From Mycobacterium sp. 852002-51163_SCH5372311 (lineage in GTDB: Bacteria; Actinomycetota; Actinomycetes; Mycobacteriales; Mycobacteriaceae): a stretch of 64,000 nt of DNA. The notes beneath the pieces are model-generated. The model ran no database searches. It saw nothing but the letters and a program-made list of their open reading frames with translations, and was not told where the DNA came from. Positions within the stretch are counted from its first letter, which is position 1, and every line of letters starts with the position of its first letter. The position numbers and the translations under genes are program-made. Shown here piece by piece: positions 56,510-64,000 of this stretch. The DNA lies in assembly GCF_001667115.1 (NCBI RefSeq), contig NZ_LZIJ01000079.1:1-64000 (forward strand). Direction: 5' to 3'.

Positions 56510-56938
56510 ATGGCAGTTCACTGGGATTCGCCAGATGCACTCGACGGTGAGCCGGTAGTCGGTTCGATAGCCACCATCGACAGCTTGGCAGTTGCCGGTT
56601 CGGTCGCGACGGCAAAGAGCGTCGCGGTGGCCGGGTCGGCGTCGACAGCAGCCAGTGTGGCAATAGCGGGTTCGGTTGCGACCGCCGGCAGCGTTGCCGT
56701 TGCGGGCTCGGCGGGCACCGCGGGCAGTGCCGGGGTGATTTCGAGTGCGTTGACTGTGCTGTGTGTGGCTGTCCGGGAATGTGTGGCGTGCCTGGCATGT
56801 GTCGCCTGCACCCGGTGCGCAGCGTGCGTCGGCTGCGTGCGCTGCACCGACTGCGTCGGGTGCATCGGCTGCGTGAATTGCTCAGGGTTGCGTAACGTCA
56901 AGGGCGCCAGAAACATTCACTCGCAACCCACCGTGTGA
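56510..56938 (+). CDS. Hexad-repeat protein with a C-terminal cysteine ladder, unknown function
   Basis: This 142-residue protein has one continuous 6-residue register. Ser recurs every six residues from Ser19 to Ser79 (GSVATA, KSVAVA units), with Thr and Val/Ile alternating three residues later, so the true period may be 12. From Cys85 the same ladder position turns to Cys (85, 91, 97 to 121), and from Cys94 the +3 position too, giving CVACTRCAACVGCVRC-like runs with 12 Cys spaced by three. It ends SGLRNVKGARN. ATG 56510 has GGAAGG 9 nt before; 56501 is an alternative. No signal peptide. This pattern suggests a beta-solenoid with metal, disulfide or surface function; not recognised by name. 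Confidence 0.75.
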   Translation: MAVHWDSPDALDGEPVVGSIATIDSLAVAGSVATAKSVAVAGSASTAASVAIAGSVATAGSVAVAGSAGTAGSAGVISSALTVLCVAVRECVACLACVACTRCAACVGCVRCTDCVGCIGCVNCSGLRNVKGARNIHSQPTV

Positions 56939-56948
56939 CGAAAACCGT

Positions 56949-57665
56949 TTACCGCCAGGCGAATACCGGTTGTTCGAGTTCGTCGACCGGGTCGTCGCGG
57001 CCCTCGAGGCACAGCCACCGCAGCTGCAGCAGCACAGCGCCTGTCGGCGCGTGAATCAAATCGTTCCCCAACGGGATTTGCACGACCGGCCGCGGGCTTT
57101 CCGGGATCGCGATGAATCGTGGTGAATCGGGGCGCTGCAATTGGTGCAGGCCCACCCGATAAACAGCCACTACCTCGTCGGGTGCAGGTTGGGGATCGAG
57201 TCGTCCGCCGCCCCAGAGCACCACCGGTGTGATGACGTAGCCGGACCGGGTCGGGTAGTCGTCGAGCAGGCCGAGGACGGCCGCGTCGGACAGCTGGACG
57301 GCCACCTCCTCGTCCAGCTCGCGCAGGGCGGCGTCTATCACCGTTTCGCCCGCGTCCAGACGACCGCCGGGCAGCGCCCACTGCGCAGCATGTGACGTGA
57401 GCCGAGATGCTCTGCGGCACAACAGGAACGCTGCACCGCCGGAGACGTCGACCATACGACCGTCCAGGCTTTCCGGGATCGGTCGACCGTCGATCCATTC
57501 GTCGACCGGCGCCGGGTCGACCCTGTCCTCACCGACCTCGGAGTCGACCAGCACCACCGCCACGGCCGCATGCCGCTTCGTCGGATCAGTCACTACGCGG
57601 CGATCGTGCCCCGCCAAACGGGCACGGACCTGGTCGCGCAGGCCATCGTCATAGGTGATCGGCAC
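56949..57665 (-). CDS. NUDIX hydrolase
   Basis: This 238-residue protein carries the NUDIX box GGRLDAGETVIDAALRELDE-E (G x5 E x7 RE x2 EE), with residues before it (AAFLLCRRASRL, QWALPGG) like those of CoA pyrophosphatase-type enzymes. It would cleave a nucleoside diphosphate linked to another group, using Mg2+. GTG start. It follows a PolA-like gene by 24 bp, and may be co-transcribed with it. Confidence 0.88.
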   Translation of the reverse strand: MPITYDDGLRDQVRARLAGHDRRVVTDPTKRHAAVAVVLVDSEVGEDRVDPAPVDEWIDGRPIPESLDGRMVDVSGGAAFLLCRRASRLTSHAAQWALPGGRLDAGETVIDAALRELDEEVAVQLSDAAVLGLLDDYPTRSGYVITPVVLWGGGRLDPQPAPDEVVAVYRVGLHQLQRPDSPRFIAIPESPRPVVQIPLGNDLIHAPTGAVLLQLRWLCLEGRDDPVDELEQPVFAWR

Positions 57666-57689
57666 CGTTCGACCATAAGCAAGCGCCGT

Positions 57690-59048
57690 TCATGCCGTAC
57701 CGGCGGATGCTGCGGCGCCCCAGTTTGCGCCGTATCCCACCGAAACCTCGAGCGGCACGTCGAGCGGATAGGCGTCGGTCATGTGTTCACTCGTCAACGC
57801 CGCCAACGTGTCGCGCTCGCCATGCGCAACCTCGAAGAGCAGCTCGTCATCGACCTGCAACACCATGCGTGATTTCAGACCGGCGTCCTTGATCGCCTGG
57901 TTGATGCCGGCCATCGCGACCTTGACGATGTCCGCTGCGCTGCCCTCTACAGACATGGCCAGCGCCGCACGCTCCGCAGCCTCACGGACCTGAGGGTCAC
58001 TGCTGTCAAGGTCCGGCAGGTAGCGGCGGCGGCCCAGCAGGGTGGACGCGTACCCGAGCCTGCGGGCGTCGTCGACGATCGAGAGCTTGGACTCGGCGTG
58101 ATCCTCGCTGCTGGCTTCGATCAGGCCCGCATTGCCGCACAGGTGGGCCAGGACCCGCGGTTCGATCCGCCGGTAGTGCGCCGTCATCAGTTCGGCGTAG
58201 CCCTCCCCCGCCACCAACGCCTCCCGGATCTGCCGGCCGGCACGCGGATGGTTGGTGATGTCGTGCAGATGTGGATCGGAAGACGAAAGCCTGCCGCTGG
58301 TCTGGTGAAAGGTGGCGTGGATACGGCCGTCGGAGGCGATCGAACTCAACAGTCCGCCGACGGTGTCTTCGTCGACAACATCCCGGATGCGCGTCAGCAC
58401 CGTGCGATCCACCGCGATGCCGGCGGTTTCCATGTCGACCAACGCCCGCTGGGCCGGCAGCTCCAGCCGACCCAGCAGCGACGAGGAGTCGATACGCGCC
58501 AATTCCTCGTCGAGCACGTCAGCGAGATCGAGCACGGCGCAGGCCCTCAGGATCAACGCCGGCGCCGCCTCTGGGTTGGGCGATGAAAGTTGCTGCAATG
58601 CAGCAGCTTCCGTGGGCAGCGCACAACGCATGTGGTGTATCAACAGATCATTGAGCGCCAAGCTTCGATGCTCGGGGCGCAACAGGTATGCCGCCAACGC
58701 GGTGTCCGAGGTGACACCGCGCAACGTCCAGCCGCATCCGGCCAGAGCATGCGTCGCCGGCTTCGCGTCGTGTACCGCCTTGGGCGGGCCAGGGTCGGCA
58801 AGCCAGGACGCCAACGCTGCCTCGTCGTCGGGCGTCAACGCGGCGGCGTCGATGTAGCGACCATCTCCGTCGGCTGCCACGATCGCCAGGACGACAGCTC
58901 TTGCGCCGTAGCCCAGACCGGTACCGGCGACGGTTAGGCCGAAGCGATTCCCCAGGCTGTGTTCGGCCAGCCAGGCGGCGAGCTCTCCGTCTTGCAGCGC
59001 TCGCCCGCGCACGTCGAATCCATTCGACACGTTCTTCATCTCCGCCAT
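57690..59048 (-). CDS. Degenerate DNA polymerase I paralogue, probably not a polymerase
   Basis: This 452-residue protein is colinear with the C-terminal two-thirds of PolA: a 3'-5'-exonuclease-like domain, then IHATFHQTSGRLSSSDPHL, GYEAELMT-like motif A and TLLGRRRYLPDLDSSDPQVR. Motif A reads TAHYRRIEPR where PolA has TADYSQIEMR, so the catalytic Asp is His. About 70 residues between LIEAS and GYASTLLG, which hold the O-helix (Lys/Tyr that bind dNTP), are missing. Motif C reads QVDDELLFE instead of QVHDELLFE. The 5' nuclease domain is absent. Similar 'bifunctional exonuclease/polymerase' proteins in mycobacteria are about 560 residues. Start ATG 59048 is uncertain. Confidence 0.8.
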   Translation of the reverse strand: MAEMKNVSNGFDVRGRALQDGELAAWLAEHSLGNRFGLTVAGTGLGYGARAVVLAIVAADGDGRYIDAAALTPDDEAALASWLADPGPPKAVHDAKPATHALAGCGWTLRGVTSDTALAAYLLRPEHRSLALNDLLIHHMRCALPTEAAALQQLSSPNPEAAPALILRACAVLDLADVLDEELARIDSSSLLGRLELPAQRALVDMETAGIAVDRTVLTRIRDVVDEDTVGGLLSSIASDGRIHATFHQTSGRLSSSDPHLHDITNHPRAGRQIREALVAGEGYAELMTAHYRRIEPRVLAHLCGNAGLIEASSEDHAESKLSIVDDARRLGYASTLLGRRRYLPDLDSSDPQVREAAERAALAMSVEGSAADIVKVAMAGINQAIKDAGLKSRMVLQVDDELLFEVAHGERDTLAALTSEHMTDAYPLDVPLEVSVGYGANWGAAASAGTA

Positions 59049-59146
59049 GGTCTGCCAACCATTGTGACGACCCGCTGCGCATGACCCTCTCATGTACCCG
59101 ATCGACCGGTGTCGCTACGGTCACTAGATAAGTGACGGAGGTTTCT

Positions 59147-59545
59147 ATGGCTGGGCAAATCCCGTTGGTCGATTATCTGGTGCTCGACGATGGCGAACCG
59201 CATCTGGTCGCGCAGGAATGTACGAATTGCGGTGCTCGGTTCTTCGATCGCCGCAACGCGTGTGCCGGCTGTTTTGCGACCGAGTTCAAGTCCGTCCCGG
59301 TGGCGACCGAGGGCACGGTGCGAACGTTCACCATCGTCACCTTCGCGGCGCCCGGGATTCCCGTCCCGTTCGTGGCTTCGGTGGTCGACTGCGATGGCAC
59401 CCAGGTCCGGGCCAACCTGATCAACGTCGAACCCAGTCCCGAGCATGTGCGCGACGGCATGAAAGTGCGGTTGGCCACCTACCCCATCGGCACCGACTCG
59501 GCAGGCACCGAGGCGATCGGCTTCGGTTTCGAGCCCGTCACCTGA
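59147..59545 (+). CDS. DUF35 / Zn-ribbon OB-fold protein (thiolase partner)
   Basis: This 132-residue protein has a rubredoxin-like zinc ribbon (Cys25, Cys28, Cys39, Cys42 in ECTNCGARFF and ACAGCFA) followed by an OB fold (GTVRTFTIVTFAAPG, PFVASVVDCDGTQVRANL). GGAGG lies 6 nt before the ATG at 59147. DUF35 proteins bind acyl-CoA and partner SCP2-type thiolases, as ChsH2/Ltp2 do in sterol side-chain cleavage; the thiolase follows 31 bp later. Confidence 0.92.
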   Translation: MAGQIPLVDYLVLDDGEPHLVAQECTNCGARFFDRRNACAGCFATEFKSVPVATEGTVRTFTIVTFAAPGIPVPFVASVVDCDGTQVRANLINVEPSPEHVRDGMKVRLATYPIGTDSAGTEAIGFGFEPVT

Positions 59546-59576
59546 CTTAGCAGCGATTGACAAAGGAGCAGCGACG

Positions 59577-60788
59577 ATGAGCGCCAGCGACGAGATTTGG
59601 ATCCTCGGTATCCGGATGACCAAGTTCGGCAAGCACCCCGACCGCGACACGGTCGACCTTGCGGCCGAAGCAGCCACCGGCGCGCTGACCGACGCCGGCG
59701 TGAGCATGGCCGACATCGGAGTTCTGGCGGCGGGCAACCTGATGAATGCGAATGCCGGCCTCGGCCAGCAGCTGCAGAAGCAGATCGGCCAGACCGGTAT
59801 TCCCGTCTACAACGTGGCCAACGCGTGCGCGACCGGCGCCACCGCGCTGCGCACGGCCATCATGGCCGTCAAGGCCGGCGAGGTTGATTACGGCATGGCC
59901 GTAGGCGTGGAAAAGCTGTCCGGTGCGGGGCTGCTCGGAGCGGGCGGAAAGACAAAGGCCGACACCGACGTCTGGGCGCCGAAGGGGCGCTATGGCGCCG
60001 TCGCGCCCGTCGACGGGCGGATCGGCACTGAGGCAATGCCCGGTGTGTTCGCCCAGATCGGCACCGAGTACGGCCACAGGTACGGCGGCACCAGCTTCGA
60101 ACTGTTCGCCAAGATCAGCGAGAAGAACCACGCCCATTCGACGCTGAATCCCCTTGCCGCCTACCAAAAGCGGTTCACTCTCGAACAGATCATGAACGAC
60201 GTCATGATCGCCTACCCCAACACGCGGCCGATGTGTTCGGCCAACTGTGACGGTGCCGCGGCCGCGGTCGTGTGCAATGGCGAGACGCTGAAATCGCTGT
60301 CGCCCGAGCAGCGTCGGCGCGCGGTGAAGGTGTCGGCGTCGGTGCTGACCACCGACCCCTACGAGCCGGGGTGCCAGGTGTTGCCGAACGTCAACACACT
60401 GACCCGCAACGCCGCACGGACGGCATACGAGCAAGCCGGAATCGGACCGAGCGACCTCGACCTCGTCGAGCTGCACGACTGCTTCGCCACCGCCGAGCTG
60501 GTGCACTACGACAACTTGATGCTGTGCGACGAAGGCGGCGCCGCCGACTTCTTCAACTCCGGCGCCACTTGGCGCGACGGGTCGACACCGGTGAACGTGT
60601 CGGGCGGGCTGCAGTCCAAGGGCCACCCGATCGCGGCCACCGGCATCGCCAACATCTGGGAAATCTGCCACCATCTCCGGGGAGAAGCCGGCGATCGTCA
60701 GATCGACAATGCGAAAGTCGGCCTGGCCCACGTCATCGGCCTGGGCTCGGCCTGCGGCGTGCACATCCTGGAAAAGTCGGCGGCCTAG
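59577..60788 (+). CDS. SCP2-type thiolase / lipid-transfer acetyl-CoA acetyltransferase
   Basis: This 403-residue thiolase has VYNVANACATGATALRTA with nucleophile Cys84, and GLQSKGHPIAATGIANIWEI with the His/Pro loop, then IGLGSACGVHIL. It lacks the second active-site Cys arrangement of degradative thiolases and matches the SCP2-type (Ltp) group. With its DUF35 partner it could perform retro-Claisen or retro-aldol cleavage of a branched or steroid side chain. Substrate not known. AAGGAG precedes the ATG. Confidence 0.92.
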   Translation: MSASDEIWILGIRMTKFGKHPDRDTVDLAAEAATGALTDAGVSMADIGVLAAGNLMNANAGLGQQLQKQIGQTGIPVYNVANACATGATALRTAIMAVKAGEVDYGMAVGVEKLSGAGLLGAGGKTKADTDVWAPKGRYGAVAPVDGRIGTEAMPGVFAQIGTEYGHRYGGTSFELFAKISEKNHAHSTLNPLAAYQKRFTLEQIMNDVMIAYPNTRPMCSANCDGAAAAVVCNGETLKSLSPEQRRRAVKVSASVLTTDPYEPGCQVLPNVNTLTRNAARTAYEQAGIGPSDLDLVELHDCFATAELVHYDNLMLCDEGGAADFFNSGATWRDGSTPVNVSGGLQSKGHPIAATGIANIWEICHHLRGEAGDRQIDNAKVGLAHVIGLGSACGVHILEKSAA

Positions 60789-60924
60789 TAGCGCGAGCAG
60801 CACTGCGGGTCGAGCCCGTCGTCACCGCAGAATCAATCCGCACCGATTCGTGAGCCGCAAGAATTTCGCAAGCCAACCGATGCAAGATTCCACTAGCTCG
60901 GCGCGGCAATGAAGAGGACCGATC

Positions 60925-61287
60925 ATGAGGCGAGGCATCGCATGGCTGACAACGGCTCTGCTGATGTCCGGTGGCGTGGTTCTGGCGGGTCTGGGTACGG
61001 GGACCGCGCAGGCGACCGGCCGGCCGTACTGCCCAGGCGATCCGCCGAACTGGGCTCCTGGCGGCCCGCCGAACACGAGTTTCGTGCACTGGAACTGGAA
61101 CGTCTGCCACAACTATCACTACGGCCCTACCGGTGTGGTCGACGAGGACACGGGTCATGTGTGGCTTTATCCCACCGGTCCTATCCCGCCGGCAGGGCCA
61201 CCCGCGCCTCCGGGATCACCGCCGCCGCCCGGCTGTCCGCCGTGGGCCACGATCTTCAGCGGCCCGGCGCAGTGCGGCGGCCTGTGA
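60925..61287 (+). CDS. Secreted proline-rich small protein
   Basis: This 120-residue protein has an N-terminal signal peptide (MRRGIAWLTTALLMSGGVVL, cleavage likely after TAQA) and a mature chain rich in Pro, Gly and aromatic residues (HWNWNVCHNYHYGPTG, PPAPPGSPPPPG) with four Cys (CPGD, NVCHN, PGCPP, QCGGL) that could form disulfides. Such small secreted proteins are common in mycobacteria. Function not known. It converges on the amidase gene with a 4-bp gap. Confidence 0.85.
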   Translation: MRRGIAWLTTALLMSGGVVLAGLGTGTAQATGRPYCPGDPPNWAPGGPPNTSFVHWNWNVCHNYHYGPTGVVDEDTGHVWLYPTGPIPPAGPPAPPGSPPPPGCPPWATIFSGPAQCGGL

Positions 61288-61291
61288 GGAC

Positions 61292-62758
61292 CTAGATCGG
61301 GGCTACCCGGTCGGTCCACGGGAGCGCCTGTTCAAGCTGGGCCGCCAGCCGGATCAGCAGTAACTCGCCGCCCAGCGGCGCGACGAACTGCACACCGAGC
61401 GGCAGAGACTCGGCGGTCCAATGGAGCGGAAGCGAAATCGCCGGGCGCCCAGTGAGATTCGCCAGCTGGGTGTACGGCACCCAGCCGAGGTTCTGCTGCA
61501 CCATGTCGTCGACGATCTTGGTGTGACGCAACAGGCCGGCGGCGCGGGTCTTGATCAGCGCGTCGGCTCCGCGCTGCAATGCGCCCGGCAAGTCGAATTC
61601 GCCGATCTTCGGCGGCGGGGTCGCCAATGTGGGGGTCAGTAGCAGGTCGTACGACTCGAAGAACGTGGTCAGCCGTCGGGTGTGCTCGTGGCGCTGCTGG
61701 ACGGCGTGGACATAGTCGACGCCGCTGGTCGCGCGGCCGAGTGCGGCCATGATCAGCGTGTCGCGCTCGAATGACTCGTTGCCCGCTCCGGTCAACCGTT
61801 TCGCCTCGTCGACCTCCCAGGCCAGGTGGACGAACCAGGTGAGCAGGAACTCTCGGGCGAGGGCGGCGTCGTCGTACGGTGCTTGCGCCAGTTCCTCGAC
61901 GTCGTGGCCAAGGTCGGTCAGCACGCGTGCGGCCGCTTCGACGGCCGCGAAGGCCTCCCGGTGCGGCTTCGGATTGATCGCCGACGGCACCCGCACGCCG
62001 ATCCGGAGTTTCCCGGGGTCCCCGTCCAGGGACGACGTGAACGGCGCGTCCGGCACGGCAGGCAGGTATGGCCCGAAAGGTTCTCCGCCGCAAATGATGT
62101 CGAGCATGGCGGCCGTGTCGCGCACAGTCCGTGAAACCACGCCCTGCACCGCCGCGCCGTGCATGGACTCACCGGTTGCAGGGCCCATGGGCGTCAGCCC
62201 ACGCCCTGGCTTCAGACCGACCAGACCGCAGCACGCCGCCGGGATGCGCGTCGACCCGCCGCCATCGTTCGCGCCGGCGCACGGAACGATGCCCGCCGCG
62301 ACCGCGGCTGCCGACCCGCCTGACGACCCGCCCGGCGTCCGCTGCAGATCCCACGGATTGCGCGCCGGCCCCCAGGCCACCGGCTCGGTGATCCCCTTGG
62401 CCCCGAACTCCGGCAGGTTGGTCTTGCCGAAGATCACCAGACCGGCGTCGATCCAGCGCTGGACAACGGTGGCGTGCTCGGCAACAGGCGTCGACATCAG
62501 CGAGCGTGAGCCTTGCGAGGTGGGCAGACCCGCGTAGTCCTGGGCGATGTCCTTGATCAGAAACGGGACCCCAGCGAATGGGCCACTGAGGTCGTCGGGC
62601 GACGCAGGGATGTCACGCACGATCGCGTTGATCCGCGGGTTCACGGCGGCGGCCCGCTCCCGAGCCTGCGTGAGCAGCTCGGCTGCCGTCACCTCTTTGT
62701 CAGCGACCAGCTTCGCCAGCCCGGTGGCGTCGTATTTCCGGTACTCGTCGAAGTTCAT
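61292..62758 (-). CDS. Amidase-signature hydrolase
   Basis: This 488-residue amidase has PFLIKD (catalytic Lys), TPGGSSGGSAAAVAAG (cis-Ser and oxyanion loop) and DGGGSTRIPAACCGLVGLKP with the nucleophilic Ser. The pattern SRTVRDTAAMLDII and the C-terminal NLTGRPAISLPLHWT are usual. It cleaves a carboxamide; substrates range from nicotinamide analogues to cyclic 6-aminohexanoate. No operon partner. AmiB/AmiD paralogues are common in mycobacteria. Confidence 0.92.
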   Translation of the reverse strand: MNFDEYRKYDATGLAKLVADKEVTAAELLTQARERAAAVNPRINAIVRDIPASPDDLSGPFAGVPFLIKDIAQDYAGLPTSQGSRSLMSTPVAEHATVVQRWIDAGLVIFGKTNLPEFGAKGITEPVAWGPARNPWDLQRTPGGSSGGSAAAVAAGIVPCAGANDGGGSTRIPAACCGLVGLKPGRGLTPMGPATGESMHGAAVQGVVSRTVRDTAAMLDIICGGEPFGPYLPAVPDAPFTSSLDGDPGKLRIGVRVPSAINPKPHREAFAAVEAAARVLTDLGHDVEELAQAPYDDAALAREFLLTWFVHLAWEVDEAKRLTGAGNESFERDTLIMAALGRATSGVDYVHAVQQRHEHTRRLTTFFESYDLLLTPTLATPPPKIGEFDLPGALQRGADALIKTRAAGLLRHTKIVDDMVQQNLGWVPYTQLANLTGRPAISLPLHWTAESLPLGVQFVAPLGGELLLIRLAAQLEQALPWTDRVAPI

Positions 62759-62880
62759 CGTCTGACCGTATGTCGGGCGGCCGCCTTTCGGTAACGACGA
62801 GTACCCATGGCAGGGTTTCGCGGCGAGTGATTCGGGAGATCCTGATCGGAAGCAACTACTGACTTCCGGGGAGGCTTAGC

Positions 62881-63048
62881 GTGGATCAGCCAGGCAACAG
62901 CAATTCGGCGCCGGTGCCGAAGGACGCCCGGAAGGCAACCGAAGCGCAACGTGAAGAGGAAGAGCAACTGGAGCACCAAGGCGACGACCCTGACGCGCCG
63001 GGCTCGCACCAGTCTCAACGCCAACTTCCCGATGAGAGCACGCGGTAG
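62881..63048 (+). CDS. Small hydrophilic, probably disordered protein
   Basis: GTG at 62881 with GGGGAGG 5-6 nt upstream opens a 55-codon frame: MDQPGNSNSAPVPKDARKAT, then an acidic stretch EAQREEEEQLEHQGDD and HQSQRQLPDESTR. It contains no Cys, no Trp and no aromatic residue, and is mostly Gln, Glu, Asp, Arg. The strong ribosome site and charged composition suggest a real small protein. Function not known. Confidence 0.6.
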   Translation: MDQPGNSNSAPVPKDARKATEAQREEEEQLEHQGDDPDAPGSHQSQRQLPDESTR

Positions 63049-63377
63049 CCCGCCGCTGCCGTAGTGCCATTCACGCTTCGCGGTGCGGAACAAGATTTCC
63101 GCAATTGCTGCTTCGGCGCGACGGCCAGGAACAGGAAGCGCCATGGACGATTGGGTGGCCGATCAGAACGCCCCGGAAAAACGGGTCGCGGCTTCCCACG
63201 GTTTCGTTCTCAGGTTGCCGGCGGGCTGACCGGGTGTTAGCCGGCGCAGGCTACGGCTTCGGATGTCGCCGGGGCTATCGTTTTGCAGACACGCAACACG
63301 GCCCGATTTTCCGATGCGCGAATGGCGGGTGTGATCGGGTGCCATCGTTAACATGCTCCGCGCCGGAGGGGTGAGCA
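63049..63377. other. Intergenic region with nothing identified
   Basis: No gene is supported between the small protein and the last acyl-CoA dehydrogenase. A GGAGGGGT sequence at 63364-63371 serves as ribosome site for the next gene. No hairpin or repeat was seen. Confidence 0.4.
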
Positions 63378-64000
63378 ATGACAATCAGCGTGGACGAACG
63401 TGCCGAGTTGAAGGCAGCGATCCGAGACCTGCTGCATGACAGCTGCACCGAGGCCGACGTGCGCCGTGTGATCGACACCGAAGACGGGTTCGATCACCAC
63501 GTTTGGCGGATGCTGGCCGAACAAGGGGTCACCGGCGTCCTGGTCGACAGCGAGTACGGAGGGGTCGGACTGAGCGCGCTCGAACTCGAGGCCGTCGCGG
63601 AGGAGATCGGCGCCGCACTACTTCCCTCGCCGTGGTTGTCCAGCGCGGTCCTGACCGTCGCGCTGATTCAGGCGGCGAGTTCGGAGGACGACAAGCGCCG
63701 GCTGTTACCTGGCCTCGCCGACGGCTCAGCGATCGGTACCGTCGCGATTACCGGTGAGCGCGGAACTTGGACACCGGAAGGCGTTGCCGTGCAGACGAAC
63801 ACCGACACTACGCTCTCCGGTGCTGCACATTACGTCACCTGGGGCCAGGTCGCCGACGTCATTCTCGTTGTCGCCCACACCCCCGACGGCATCGGCGTAT
63901 TCGAGGTGGCACCCGACGCCGACGGTTTCGCCCGCACCGCGGCAACGGTTTTCGATCCCACCGTGCGACTGTCGACGTTCACGTTTCGTCACACACCTGC
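63378..64000 (+). CDS. Acyl-CoA dehydrogenase, N-terminal part (runs off the window)
   Basis: The frame from ATG 63378 to the window end reads MTISVDERAELKAAIRDLLH, MLAEQGVTGVLVDSEYGGVG and ALELEAVAEEIGAALLPSPW, which is the N-terminal and middle part of an acyl-CoA dehydrogenase of the kind that forms heteromeric FadE pairs in actinobacteria (small N-terminal helical domain, then AHYVTWGQVADVILV). The usual 340-380 residues are cut at about 207. A partner FadE or steroid-type genes would be expected further downstream. Confidence 0.88.
   Translation, partial: MTISVDERAELKAAIRDLLHDSCTEADVRRVIDTEDGFDHHVWRMLAEQGVTGVLVDSEYGGVGLSALELEAVAEEIGAALLPSPWLSSAVLTVALIQAASSEDDKRRLLPGLADGSAIGTVAITGERGTWTPEGVAVQTNTDTTLSGAAHYVTWGQVADVILVVAHTPDGIGVFEVAPDADGFARTAATVFDPTVRLSTFTFRHTP

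Noticed and set aside
56518..56916. 132-codon minus-strand ORF opposite the cysteine-ladder protein
   Set aside because: It is open only because the repeat lacks stops in both directions; no ribosome site, and the plus frame has GGAAGG, a start, and a regular register. Kept as a test in the findings.

Overview
The window looks like chromosomal DNA of a Mycobacterium, probably a slow grower, although the species cannot be fixed from sequence alone. Support comes from a PE/PPE-SVP pair, a 13E12-type DUF222 protein, an F420-type LLM enzyme, an NDMA-type alcohol dehydrogenase, an Eis-like acetyltransferase, an Rv1264-like adenylyl cyclase, high GC, frequent GTG starts with 4-nt overlaps, and many lipid-type redox genes (three P450s, three acyl-CoA dehydrogenases, several TetRs). 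No prophage, insertion sequence or CRISPR array was found. Layout: (1) 1-8.9 kb holds a DUF222 protein cut by the window edge, a large cyclase/NB-ARC/LuxR regulator divergent from a P450, a VapBC pair with a palindromic operator, and monomeric isocitrate dehydrogenase. (2) 8.9-26.3 kb is a catabolic island: twin TetR regulators, two flavin amine-oxidase-type genes (one frameshifted), two saccharopine-dehydrogenase-like reductases, a Baeyer-Villiger-type monooxygenase with an alpha/beta hydrolase, SDR, RidA, a PhyH-type dioxygenase, a pH-sensor-type adenylyl cyclase, an NDMA alcohol dehydrogenase, and an acyl-CoA dehydrogenase paired with an APH-like kinase (a split ACAD10/11). Seven copies of one 21-bp palindrome were found. 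In five promoters it starts exactly on the last base of a TANNNT -10 that follows a TTGACA; the other two overlap the leaderless starts of the TetRs. This is read as one TetR regulon for an unknown substrate, possibly an amine or alicyclic ketone. (3) 26.3-27.9 kb is a SulP transporter. (4) 28.2-37.8 kb is a complete selenocysteine island: selB, selA, tRNA-Sec and selD beside a formate dehydrogenase operon whose catalytic subunit reads through an in-frame UGA (Sec190) followed by a bacterial SECIS hairpin. (5) 38-47 kb holds TetR-controlled lipid genes (acyl-CoA dehydrogenase, P450, DUF1214 protein, sulfotransferase) and an LLM/SnoaL pair divergent from a PadR regulator. (6) 47.5-54.5 kb holds an Eis-like acetyltransferase with a DAO-type oxidase, a P450, PE/PPE and a flavin monooxygenase. 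(7) 54.6-64 kb holds a hemerythrin, a SCO6745-like protein followed by a striking hexad-repeat protein with a ladder of cysteines, a NUDIX hydrolase beside a degenerate DNA polymerase I paralogue lacking catalytic parts, a DUF35/thiolase pair, a secreted proline-rich protein, an amidase, a small acidic protein and a partial acyl-CoA dehydrogenase. A 58-bp palindromic intergenic element occurs three times. The strongest leads are the seven-site regulon, the cysteine-ladder solenoid protein, the catalytically dead PolA paralogue and the selenocysteine island.
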